Below are positions 7,762-16,133 of a stretch of DNA of 33,342 bases, piece after piece. Under the pieces are notes generated by a model, which saw only the letters and a list, made by a program, of their open reading frames with translations, did not search any database and had not been told where the DNA came from. How positions within the stretch are numbered: the stretch's first letter is position 1; every line of letters begins with the position of its first letter. The DNA lies in NCBI RefSeq assembly GCF_049472675.1, contig NZ_JAPNXM010000015.1:1-33342 (forward strand), read 5' to 3'. Made by a program: the position numbers and the translations under genes. Source of the stretch: Deferribacter thermophilus (GTDB taxonomy: Bacteria; Chrysiogenota; Deferribacteres; Deferribacterales; Deferribacteraceae).

Positions 7762-8175
7762 TTATTTGAGTTTATCAGCTATTTTTTTAGCAAATTCTGC
7801 CATCTGCTCATTTGATTCATATTGCTTATGCTTAATAGCAAATCTAATCCCATCATTTTCATATCTAGGAATTAAATGGATATGTGAATGAAAAACCTCT
7901 TGTCCACCTGCTGGCTCATTATTTTGTACAATATTTAAGCCATCACAGTTTAATGCCGATTTTATTGCATTTGCAAGCTTAACCAATACTGGATAAATTT
8001 TTTCACCTATTTCCTTATCTGTGTCATAAATATTTCTAAAATGCTTTTTAGGTATTAACAATGTGTGCCCAAGATGAACTGGCCTGATATCAAGAATAGC
8101 TATAAAATCATCATCTTCATAAACCTTTGCTGATGGTATTTCTCCAGCAATTATACTACAAAATATACAATCCAT
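7762..8175 (-). CDS. HIT family nucleotide hydrolase/transferase
   Basis: A 137-residue histidine-triad protein. The triad is H96-S-H98-I-H100-L-I, with H98 expected to be the nucleophile that attacks the alpha-phosphate of nucleotides such as AMP-lysine or dinucleoside polyphosphates. The N-terminus MDCIFCSIIAGEIPSAKVYEDD is the usual Hint-type start, with C3 and C6 possibly binding zinc. GAGGTGGGAG stands immediately before the ATG. It leads the HIT-hisF-hisE-DUF364 run, 71 bases downstream of the RND pump gene. Confidence 0.92.
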   Translation of the reverse strand: MDCIFCSIIAGEIPSAKVYEDDDFIAILDIRPVHLGHTLLIPKKHFRNIYDTDKEIGEKIYPVLVKLANAIKSALNCDGLNIVQNNEPAGGQEVFHSHIHLIPRYENDGIRFAIKHKQYESNEQMAEFAKKIADKLK

Positions 8176-8246
8176 CTCCCACCTCTAAAAATTTAATCTT
8201 TATATAAATTTTTTATAAGCTTTTGTAAGAAAATTCAACCTTTTGT

Positions 8247-11200
8247 TTAAAACAGTTTTTTAGCAATACCAATTGCATCCTCTATAATTACATAAAGTCC
8301 AGGCACCAAAATCAGAACTATAAAAGTAGTAAAAAGTATCCCAAACCCCAAAGATATAGCCATCGGTATTAAAAACCTTGCTTGAACAGAAGTCTCAAAA
8401 ATCATCGGCATCAATCCAAAAAAGGTCGTGAGAGTAGTAAGTAAAATAGGTCTAAATCTTTTTAGCCCAGCTTCATATATTGCATCATGAAAGGTGGCAT
8501 TTTCCTCTCTTCTTTTTCTATTTGCAAAATCTATCAAAACAAGAGAATCGTTTATTACCACACCAGAAAGAGCAACAATACCGAACATACTGATTAAGTT
8601 GAGATCATACCCAAGTAAAATATGCCCAACAATAGCACCTATTATCCCAAAAGGGATAACAGTCATAATTATCAATGGTTGAAAATAACTTTTAAAAGGG
8701 ATAGCAAGCATAACATAAATCACCATTAGAGCTACAAACAAACCTTTAAATAAAGCTGACATGCTATCTCTCATATCAGATTGTTTCCCCTCAAAGCTAT
8801 AGTTTAAACCGGGGAACTTCCTTTGCAGCTCAGGCAAAAATTCACTTTTCACCACTTCTAATATCTTATTTGTTTGATTTTCAGGGGTCACATTTGCTGT
8901 TACATTGATAATCCTTCTAAAATTTCTCCTATCTATTGTAGTATAAGACCTACCTCTTTTAATCTCAGCTATCTCTTTCAATGGCACTTTAGAACCGTTT
9001 GGCAAATCAACCAAAAATGTTTTGAAAAAATATTCAAAATCCCTCTCTTTTGCATCAGCTTTTACCATAATCTTTACTTCATCTGTACCTCTTAAAAACC
9101 TTTTAGCCTCAGCTCCATAATAGTAGTTTCTAAGCTGTCTTGCCAGATATGTAGAATCAATACCAAGAGCCTTCCCTTTGTCATTTAATTTTATATCAAA
9201 TTGCAATTTCCCGTCAGCAAAACCTTCATCGATATCTGATATACTGTTAAAAGTTGCAAGATAATTTGCAAGCTCTTTACTTGCAGCTCTTAAAGTTTCG
9301 ATATTTCTATGTTGTAATTCAACTGTCAAAGAAGCACCATGACCTGGGCCACCAAAATCAGAGAAAAATTTAATTGTTTTTACCCCTGTTAAATCTTTAG
9401 ACTCATTTCTCCATAAATTTGTAAATTTTGTTGTTGTTATCGGTCTTACTTCTGGATCTGTTAAATAAACCTGTATAAAGCCACTATTATTATTTATATT
9501 TGTCAAAATACCTTGAGCAAGCTTATCACCACCATTTTCTTCAATAATTTTTTTAGCCTTTTCAGTTAGAAACTCTGCCACTCTTAATGTATCAAACACA
9601 CTGCTTTCCACTGGCAAAACAAACTTAACATAGGCAAAATCTGATTCCACCTTTGGGAAAAAGACTATCCCTATTCTACCACTTTTAACAAAACTAATAG
9701 CAACAATTAATACCATCAAAGAAAAAACAAAAGTTACATATCTAAATTTTATACAAAATTTCAAAATAGGACCATATACAGAGTGAATAAATTTTAAAAT
9801 ATACTTACTGATGGTTTGCTGAATCTTATTTATCATTTTTAAAATCAACATTGGTTCTTCTTTTTGATGCCCTATATGAGAAGGTAAAATCAATAAACTT
9901 TCTAAAAGTGAAATAGTAAAAACAGAAACCACAATAACAGGTATAATTCTAAATATCTTACCCATTACTCCTGGAACAAAATACAACGGTAAAAATGCCA
10001 CCATATTTGTCAAAACACTAAAGACCACAGGTACCATTACTTCTCTACCACCAATCAACGCAGCTTTTTTAAAAGGCAACCCCTGCTGTCTGTACCTGTA
10101 TATATTTTCACCTACAACTATGGCATCATCCACAACTATACCAAGACATATAATAAAAGCAAAAAGTGATACCATATTTATAGACACATCAAATTGAGGA
10201 AATAACAACATAGAACCAAGAAAAGAGATAGGTATCCCAAGCATCACCCAGAAAGCAAGCCTTATCTCCAAAAACAAAGCTAACAAGGAAAAAACAAGAA
10301 TTAGACCAAGTTTTGCATTTCTCAAAAGCAAATCAATTCGTTGAGCAAATACTTTTGACCTATCATTAACATAGTCGGTGTATAAACCTGGTGGTAATTC
10401 ATCATTTATCTCTTTAATAAACTTCTTTACAGTTTCTGCTATTTTTATCGGCTTTTGATCACCAGCCCTATAAACTCTAATACCAATAGCTGGTAAATCA
10501 TTATATTTTAAAAAAGTATTAGTCTCTTCAAAATTATCAGAAATTTCTGCTATTTCACCAAGTGTTATCGCCCTTCCATAATCACTTAAAATAATCGGAA
10601 TATCTTTTAAATCTTTGCCATATTCCCTTCTTTCCGTTACTCTGATTAGGATATCCCCTTTTGCTGTTTCAATTTTACCAGCTGGTAATTCGAGATTGTA
10701 ATTTTTTATTTTATTTGCAACATCAGAAATTGTAAGATTATATTTTCTTAAACTATCTCTATCTAAATCAATCTTTATTTCATAAGGTTTTTCGCCTAAC
10801 AGTTCTACGCTGCTTATATTTTTATATTGAAGTAATCTATCTTTAATATTATCAGCCCATTCCCTCAAAACTTTTTCATCTTGGTTACCATATAAAATCA
10901 GCGTAATTACTTCTCTTTTCCTAGATGGGATATAAACTTTAGGCTCTTCCGCATCTTCAGGAAAAGTAGTAATCCTATCTATTTCACTTTTTACATCCTG
11001 ATAAAGCTGGTTAATATCTGCATCAAGTGTGGCCTCAATTACAACTTGCCCTACCCCTTCATTAGCTGTAGATGTAACTTTTTTTATCCCATCAAGTCCA
11101 TCCACCGCTTCTTCTATCGGAAGCAAAATCCCCTTTTCAATTTCCTCTGGGCTTGCTCCAGGATATGCAACTTCTACAATTACCGAATCTATTGTAAATT

Positions 11201-11333
11201 CAGGGAAAACTTCCTGTTTTATTTGAGTGCTCCAGTAGAGCCCACCAACTATGAGGAAAATCATAAGGATATTTGCTGCAACTGGATTATCAATAAACCA
11301 GCCGATAACACCCTTTTTCATACCATTTGCCAT
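8247..11333 (-). CDS. RND-family efflux pump permease (AcrB/HAE1 type)
   Basis: A 1028-residue inner-membrane proton antiporter of the resistance-nodulation-division superfamily. The N-terminal helix region VIGWFIDNPVAANILMIFL, the porter loop YPGASPEEIEKGILLPIE, the TM4 motif GIVVDDAIVVGENIYR (paired aspartates of the proton relay, near residue 400) and the second-half motif GVVINDSLVLIDFANRKRR are all present. Two similar halves with large periplasmic loops follow the usual order. Its ATG at 11333 shares one base with the stop of the membrane fusion gene; a second in-frame ATG lies four codons later. Together with the upstream genes it should form a tripartite exporter; the substrate is unknown. 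Confidence 0.94.
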   Translation of the reverse strand: MANGMKKGVIGWFIDNPVAANILMIFLIVGGLYWSTQIKQEVFPEFTIDSVIVEVAYPGASPEEIEKGILLPIEEAVDGLDGIKKVTSTANEGVGQVVIEATLDADINQLYQDVKSEIDRITTFPEDAEEPKVYIPSRKREVITLILYGNQDEKVLREWADNIKDRLLQYKNISSVELLGEKPYEIKIDLDRDSLRKYNLTISDVANKIKNYNLELPAGKIETAKGDILIRVTERREYGKDLKDIPIILSDYGRAITLGEIAEISDNFEETNTFLKYNDLPAIGIRVYRAGDQKPIKIAETVKKFIKEINDELPPGLYTDYVNDRSKVFAQRIDLLLRNAKLGLILVFSLLALFLEIRLAFWVMLGIPISFLGSMLLFPQFDVSINMVSLFAFIICLGIVVDDAIVVGENIYRYRQQGLPFKKAALIGGREVMVPVVFSVLTNMVAFLPLYFVPGVMGKIFRIIPVIVVSVFTISLLESLLILPSHIGHQKEEPMLILKMINKIQQTISKYILKFIHSVYGPILKFCIKFRYVTFVFSLMVLIVAISFVKSGRIGIVFFPKVESDFAYVKFVLPVESSVFDTLRVAEFLTEKAKKIIEENGGDKLAQGILTNINNNSGFIQVYLTDPEVRPITTTKFTNLWRNESKDLTGVKTIKFFSDFGGPGHGASLTVELQHRNIETLRAASKELANYLATFNSISDIDEGFADGKLQFDIKLNDKGKALGIDSTYLARQLRNYYYGAEAKRFLRGTDEVKIMVKADAKERDFEYFFKTFLVDLPNGSKVPLKEIAEIKRGRSYTTIDRRNFRRIINVTANVTPENQTNKILEVVKSEFLPELQRKFPGLNYSFEGKQSDMRDSMSALFKGLFVALMVIYVMLAIPFKSYFQPLIIMTVIPFGIIGAIVGHILLGYDLNLISMFGIVALSGVVINDSLVLIDFANRKRREENATFHDAIYEAGLKRFRPILLTTLTTFFGLMPMIFETSVQARFLIPMAISLGFGILFTTFIVLILVPGLYVIIEDAIGIAKKLF

Positions 11334-12487
11334 TAATCTACCCTATTAATAACTTTTACTGGCAACCCTTCTACTACAGATGAAAGGTTTGTAACGATTA
11401 TCTGAGAATTTTCGTCAATATCGTTGGTATAAACATATTTTTCATCTTCAAATAAAATATTTATTTTCTTCAAATGTAACTTATTATCTTTTACAATCCA
11501 TACAAATTCATCTTCCCTTACAACCCTTTCAGGAAGTCTAACAATACCTTTCAACTCTTTACCTATCAAATCAAAAGTTACATAGTCATACAAAAAGATG
11601 TTTGGGTTAAAATTATCTATTTTTAAAATTACTTTTAAAAGTAACCCTTTTTCATCCAATGCTTTTTCTAATTTAAATAATTTAGCATCAATTTTTTCCC
11701 CATCATTATAAACAACTGCATTTATATTTTTATTAATATCTAAATATTTCAAATCAGCCTTTGTAATATTTCCTCTTACATAAACCATGTCTGCATCAAT
11801 TATATCTGCAATTTTTACACCACTGTTTACATACCCGCCCACATCAATATATTTTTTCAAGATATAACAGTTAAAAGGGGCTCTAATTACTGTTCTTTCC
11901 AAATCAAGTTTAGCTTGCTTTATATTTTCCTCTGCTATTTTTATATTCTCTTCGATTTTTTTAATATAAGGCTCTCGTTTTAAAACATACAAAGATTCAT
12001 TATCTATATTTTTTATAAAATCTTTAGCTGAGTTTAGCTCTTTTAGAGCTCTGTTTCTTTTTGATTTTTCTAAAATCAGATCCTCTTTTAACGAATTTAG
12101 ATTAGCAAGCTCTTTATTTAATCTTATCTTATAATCAGTATCATCAATTTTGATTAATGTTTCCCCTTTTTTGATAAATCCACCTTCTATCAAATTTTGA
12201 TTCACATATACAACTTTCCCGCTTACCTCAGGAACAATGGAGACTTCTTTTGCTGGATAAACTCTGCCAAAACCTTTTATTATATAATTTGTATCAACTT
12301 TTTCACCTTTGGTAACTTCTACATTTACAAAAATCTGTTTAGGCTTTTTTCTCTTTGCAACCTTTTTTGTTTTAATCAGATACTTTGATAAACTTAAACC
12401 ACCAAAGATAATAACAACTATCAAAATAAAAGATAAGATTCTTTGCAATACAGTTTTTTTGTAATAACCATTACTGTTCTTTTCCAT
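11333..12487 (-). CDS. RND efflux membrane fusion protein (HlyD/AcrA type)
   Basis: A 384-residue periplasmic adaptor that would link the RND pump to the outer-membrane channel. It has an N-terminal membrane anchor (VLQRILSFILIVVIIFGGLSL), a biotinyl-lipoyl half-motif (VVPEVSGKV-like, VSIVPEVSGKVVYVNQNL), a coiled-coil hairpin rich in K, E and L (about residues 125-195), the second half-motif TVIRAPFNCYILKKYIDVGG, and a C-terminal beta-barrel region. An in-frame GTG at 12514 exists, but AAAGAGG six bases before the ATG at 12487 favours the shorter form. It overlaps the end of the outer membrane factor gene by 17 bp. Confidence 0.9.
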   Translation of the reverse strand: MEKNSNGYYKKTVLQRILSFILIVVIIFGGLSLSKYLIKTKKVAKRKKPKQIFVNVEVTKGEKVDTNYIIKGFGRVYPAKEVSIVPEVSGKVVYVNQNLIEGGFIKKGETLIKIDDTDYKIRLNKELANLNSLKEDLILEKSKRNRALKELNSAKDFIKNIDNESLYVLKREPYIKKIEENIKIAEENIKQAKLDLERTVIRAPFNCYILKKYIDVGGYVNSGVKIADIIDADMVYVRGNITKADLKYLDINKNINAVVYNDGEKIDAKLFKLEKALDEKGLLLKVILKIDNFNPNIFLYDYVTFDLIGKELKGIVRLPERVVREDEFVWIVKDNKLHLKKINILFEDEKYVYTNDIDENSQIIVTNLSSVVEGLPVKVINRVD

Positions 12488-13856
12488 TTTTAACCTCTTT
12501 GTAATATCTCCCACCTAATGCTTTATAAAAACTCACAAGACTTTCTAAATAGCTCAACTTTTTATCGATAAGATCAAGTTTATAATCGATAAGTTTTAAT
12601 TCTTCAGAAATCAAATCTATCAAGCTATTTTCGCCAGATAGATATTTTAACTTTATCAATTGATACTGTTTTTCCTCTTTCTGTAAATTTTTCTTTGTAG
12701 TCTCAAGCTGACTTAATGAATTAGAAATATTTAAAAAACCATTTTCAATATCAACTACAGCCTGATAAACTGTTTTTTTATAATTTATAAAAGCTTCATC
12801 TACTTTTATCTTGTTAATCAATTCATTATATTTCCTTTTATTAAAATCTATCAAAGGGTAAAAAAGATTTGCAGCAATATTTAAGACCCAGTTATCAAAT
12901 ATACTACTTATCTCGTTTGAGCTATACCTGTAAGAAGCTGAAATACTAAAAGTTGGAAATCTCTCTAATCTCGATATTTTATACGCTGCAAAGGATTTCA
13001 TCAAATTTACTTCGGAAAGTCTTATGTCTGGTCTAAGTCTTATCAACTCTGAAGGGACAGGCGTTTTTATATCAAAATTAACTTCAGGTAGTATTCTATC
13101 TTTTAGTTCTACATTAATATTATTATAACCTAATAAAATTTTTATCCTATTTTCATAAATGTTTTTGTTATTTTTTAATAATTTAATTGTGTTTTCAGTA
13201 GAAATTATTTGCTGATCGATCAAAAAAAGCTCTTTTAAACTAACTTCCCCAGAGAAGTATTTATTTTCTAATAATCTCTTTTGATTTTCCAATAACTTTA
13301 ATTTTGCGTTTAACAAAGATTCTTTTTCGAAAATAGCTAAAATATTTAACCAATTTGTGGTTATCTCCCCTGCAATAGTATTAAATAGTGCATCAAAATC
13401 AAATTTTTTCTCCAATACATTTAGCTCTGTAAGCTTTACCCCTTCTCTAATTTTCCCCCATATATCTATCTCGTATGATGCCGATAAACCTAAATAATAA
13501 TTGTTTACAGTGACAGCATTAAACCCTTTATTCTTAGTTTTTGTTCTCTCATAGCCTGCATTCAAATCTATTTCAGGAAATAAAGTAGTTCTATCTTTTT
13601 TATATTGTAAATTTGCCTCTTCTACTGTTTTTATTGCTAACTTCAAATCAAAGTTATTTTTTTTAGCAATTCTAATCAATTGATTTAAGTCATCTGAACC
13701 AAAGCTTTTCCACCACTCTTCATCATATTCTTCAACCCCTTCAATTTTAAATTTATAATCTGCTGGTAAATCAGAATTTTTTAATTTAGGTAATTCTTTT
13801 GTGATACAGCCTGTCAAAAGTAAAATAAAAGAAAAATAAAAAAATAAAATTCTCAT
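12471..13856 (-). CDS. TolC/OprM-type outer membrane efflux lipoprotein
   Basis: A 461-residue outer membrane factor. The N-terminus is a lipoprotein signal with lipobox L-L-T-G-C17, so it is probably acylated like OprM. Then come two related alpha-helical/beta repeats of the OEP family; ELIRLRPDIRLSEVNLMKSFAAYKISRLERFP is the highly typical RPDIR-x-AE-type block at about residues 275-305. The start is the ATG at 13856, which shares its A with the stop of the TetR gene (TGATG); AAAGG lies eight bases upstream. It would form the outer-membrane duct of the pump encoded downstream. Confidence 0.9.
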   Translation of the reverse strand: MRILFFYFSFILLLTGCITKELPKLKNSDLPADYKFKIEGVEEYDEEWWKSFGSDDLNQLIRIAKKNNFDLKLAIKTVEEANLQYKKDRTTLFPEIDLNAGYERTKTKNKGFNAVTVNNYYLGLSASYEIDIWGKIREGVKLTELNVLEKKFDFDALFNTIAGEITTNWLNILAIFEKESLLNAKLKLLENQKRLLENKYFSGEVSLKELFLIDQQIISTENTIKLLKNNKNIYENRIKILLGYNNINVELKDRILPEVNFDIKTPVPSELIRLRPDIRLSEVNLMKSFAAYKISRLERFPTFSISASYRYSSNEISSIFDNWVLNIAANLFYPLIDFNKRKYNELINKIKVDEAFINYKKTVYQAVVDIENGFLNISNSLSQLETTKKNLQKEEKQYQLIKLKYLSGENSLIDLISEELKLIDYKLDLIDKKLSYLESLVSFYKALGGRYYKEVKNGKEQ

Positions 13857-14479
13857 CACTCAAACCTTTTATAATTTTTTAAGCCAGAAATGCAAAATTT
13901 ATATATATGATTTATCAACATATCAATTTGTTCTGCGGAATTTTTATTTTTTATAATCTCTTTTTGTGCCAGTGGATTTATTTTTAAAAATAAACATTGA
14001 CTCATAATACTATAACCCAACAGTTGAATCTTATCTGTGTCATTTATCCCTGTAATACCCTTTATAATATCAAATAAGGTGCTTCTATATTTAGCCTTAA
14101 TTTCACTTAAAATATCATCGCAAATACCAGTGGAATGCATGGATTCGTGCAAAAAAAGTTGTGGTAAAAATCTTAATTCATCAGTAGCACACCCCCTTTT
14201 AACCACTGTCTCAATAAAACGACGCAATTTTTCCTTATATGAGATATCCAAACTGCTTAAATTTAATAAAGGCATCTTATCTTCTGCTACTTCAAAAGCC
14301 TTTTTAAATATCTCTCTGTAGAGATTTGCTTTTGAACGAAAGTAATAATTGACTGATGCTATATTTACTCCAGCTTTAGAGCAAATTTCAGCAATTGATG
14401 TCTTTTTATAACCTTTTTCAGCGAAAAGCTCCAAAGCTGCAAAAATGATTTTTTCTCTTTTATCTTTTACAACACTCAT
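13856..14479 (-). CDS. TetR/AcrR family transcriptional repressor of the efflux operon
   Basis: A 207-residue TetR-family regulator. Residues 8-58 form the helix-turn-helix: REKIIFAALELFAEKGYKK, then EICSKAGVNIASVNYYFRSK, the diagnostic recognition-helix block. The C-terminal ligand domain resembles the DUF1956/CecR type. It is the first gene of an operon whose next members are OMF, MFP and RND, all overlapping, so it most likely represses its own operon and is released by a pump substrate. The start codon lies at the edge of a 20-bp perfect palindrome. No Shine-Dalgarno precedes the ATG. Confidence 0.9.
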   Translation of the reverse strand: MSVVKDKREKIIFAALELFAEKGYKKTSIAEICSKAGVNIASVNYYFRSKANLYREIFKKAFEVAEDKMPLLNLSSLDISYKEKLRRFIETVVKRGCATDELRFLPQLFLHESMHSTGICDDILSEIKAKYRSTLFDIIKGITGINDTDKIQLLGYSIMSQCLFLKINPLAQKEIIKNKNSAEQIDMLINHIYKFCISGLKNYKRFE

Positions 14480-14518
14480 TTTAAATAATTATTTAAAATA
14501 CTTATTTAACTTTGTCAA
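14479..14518 (-). promoter_or_regulatory. Promoter and palindromic operator of the TetR-RND operon
   Basis: On the minus strand, TTGACA (14518-14513) is a perfect -35 box. After a 17-base spacer comes TAAATA (14495-14490) as -10. This -10 lies inside a perfect 20-bp palindrome TTTTAAATAATTATTTAAAA (14479-14498) that touches the start codon. A further TTATTTAA copy is at 14502-14509 in the spacer. A TetR dimer bound there would block RNA polymerase, fitting autorepression. The start site would fall about four bases before the ATG, so the mRNA may be nearly leaderless. Confidence 0.6.
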
Positions 14519-14603
14519 CATTTTCATAATACAATAAAGTTTGTATCAAAAATATTATCAAGTGATATAAAAAAATTGACTAATAAAATTCTGGTATTAC
14601 GAT

Positions 14604-15977
14604 ATGAATATGATTTTAATTAAAAAAAATACCGTTATTAACCATAATATTAAAAAGGTTTTTCGTTATTTTGAAAGACCAGCCATTTTAAAAAGGCTGA
14701 TACCACCATATAAAAAAATCTCAGTCTTAAAACAAGAGGGGATTTCAGTTGATTCTATAACAGAATTACAAATCAAAGAATTTCTTTTTAAATTAAAATG
14801 GGTATCAAAACATATTGATTACAAGGAATACGAATATTTTGCCGACAAACAGATCAAAGGGCCATTTAAAGAGTTTTTACATTTTCACAAATTTAAAAAA
14901 ATAGATGATAACAAAACTGAGCTTATTGATGAAATAAAATTTATTCTGCCTTTTGAACCATTTTCTAAACCTTTTAAAAAGTATATTTTAGCAGATTTAG
15001 ATAAAATGCTAAATTACAGGTATCAAATTATTGAAAACGACCTTGATATAGAAGAAAAATATAAAATAGAGAAAAAAAATATCGTTATTACTGGAAGTTC
15101 AGGTGTATTGGGAAACTACTTATTTAATTATTTATCATCCCTTGGGCACAATGTGGTTAGAATTAGACGAGATAAAAAAGACAAAAACTCCATTTTATGG
15201 GATTTAAATAACCATTACCTGAGTAGTTGTTTAAACTGCGCTGATATAGTTATACATCTTGCTGGCGAACCGATTTTAGAAGGGAAATGGACTGAGGAGA
15301 AAAAAAAGAGAATTATTGAAAGCAGAATTGAAACAACTAAATTTTTAGCAGAAAAAATTTCAAATATGAAAAACCCTCCTGAGTTATTCATCTCGGCATC
15401 TGCAATCGGATTTTATGGAAATAGAGGGGACGAAATTTTAACAGAAAACAGTGAAAGTGGTTCAGGATTTTTACCTCTTGTTTGCAAAAGATGGGAAGAA
15501 GCTACAAAACCTGCCATGAAAAAAGGGGTTAGAACTGCGATACTAAGAATAGGTGTGACTTTGACTCCTGCAGGTGGTGCGCTTAAAAATTTCTTAGATG
15601 TATTTAGATTTAAAATTTCACCAGCTTTTAGTAAAGATGATATATGGCTGAGCTGGGTTTCGCCAGATGACATTGCTTATTCCATCATACATATTATAGC
15701 AAATGAAAATCTCTCTGGTCCGATAAATATAGTCTCCCCAAATCCTATTAAAATGAATCAGTTAATTATTCAGCTAAAGGCACTACTTAAACCAAAAATA
15801 AACTTAAAAGTCCCAGAAAAATTCATCAAAATCATTTTAAAAGAAAAAGCTGAAGAGATACTTTTTTCAAGTACAAGGGTCTATCCTGAAAAGCTGATTG
15901 ATTCTGGATTTGAGTTTAAATATCCAAATATTGAAAATGCGTTAAGACATACACTTGGATTTGAGATAAAAGAGTAG
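14604..15977 (+). CDS. TIGR01777 family epimerase with N-terminal SRPBCC domain
   Basis: A 457-residue two-domain protein. Residues 1-150 resemble an SRPBCC/polyketide-cyclase ligand-binding fold (PPYKKISVLKQEG, ELIDEIKFILPFEP). Residues 160-400 are an extended-SDR NAD(P)-binding domain of the TIGR01777/YfcH type, with GSSGVLGNYLFNYLSSLG as dinucleotide loop, DIVIHLAGEPI, and FISASAIGFYGNRGDE with the SDR serine/tyrosine region. The last 50 residues (LKVPEKFIKIILKEKAEEILF) are DUF1731-like. The SRPBCC-epimerase fusion is known from several phyla; the substrate is not established. The ATG lacks a Shine-Dalgarno, and a second ATG lies two codons later. Confidence 0.85.
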   Translation: MNMILIKKNTVINHNIKKVFRYFERPAILKRLIPPYKKISVLKQEGISVDSITELQIKEFLFKLKWVSKHIDYKEYEYFADKQIKGPFKEFLHFHKFKKIDDNKTELIDEIKFILPFEPFSKPFKKYILADLDKMLNYRYQIIENDLDIEEKYKIEKKNIVITGSSGVLGNYLFNYLSSLGHNVVRIRRDKKDKNSILWDLNNHYLSSCLNCADIVIHLAGEPILEGKWTEEKKKRIIESRIETTKFLAEKISNMKNPPELFISASAIGFYGNRGDEILTENSESGSGFLPLVCKRWEEATKPAMKKGVRTAILRIGVTLTPAGGALKNFLDVFRFKISPAFSKDDIWLSWVSPDDIAYSIIHIIANENLSGPINIVSPNPIKMNQLIIQLKALLKPKINLKVPEKFIKIILKEKAEEILFSSTRVYPEKLIDSGFEFKYPNIENALRHTLGFEIKE

Positions 15978-16001
15978 TGCCAGAAGACTATCTGGCACTA
16001 C
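15974..16001 (+). terminator. Hairpin at the end of the epimerase gene
   Basis: GTAGTGCCAGA (15974-15984) and TCTGGCACTAC (15991-16001) form a perfect 11-bp stem with a 6-base loop, beginning in the stop codon. The downstream sequence (ATAATTTAAATTTTC) is T-rich but not a clean T-run. It probably ends the plus-strand transcript or protects its 3' end. Confidence 0.6.
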
Positions 16002-16015
16002 ATAATTTAAATTTT

Positions 16016-16092
16016 CAGATTGCTTCGCTAGCGCTCGCAATGACAGATTCCCCTGTCATTGCGAGGCAACAAGAGTTGCCGAAGCAATCTCA
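16016..16092. repeat. Palindromic repeat core, copy B
   Basis: This is the cleanest core. Outer arms AGATTGCTTCG (16017-16027) and CGAAGCAATCT (16080-16090) enclose two hairpins: CTCGCAATGAC/GTCATTGCGAG and GGCAAC/GTTGCC. The fold is a three-way junction. The TGTTGCACA ends of the full element are absent. It sits between the convergent epimerase and hcp genes, where it may also act as a two-way terminator. Confidence 0.8.
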
Positions 16093-16133
16093 TAACTAAT
16101 ATCGATACCTTAGACTGTTAAACAACATGTCAA

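Noticed and set aside
16016..16092. CRISPR array or tRNA-like cloverleaf in the repeat copies
   Set aside because: The copies are scattered singly between operons without regular spacers, and the fold lacks tRNA features such as a T-loop and CCA end.
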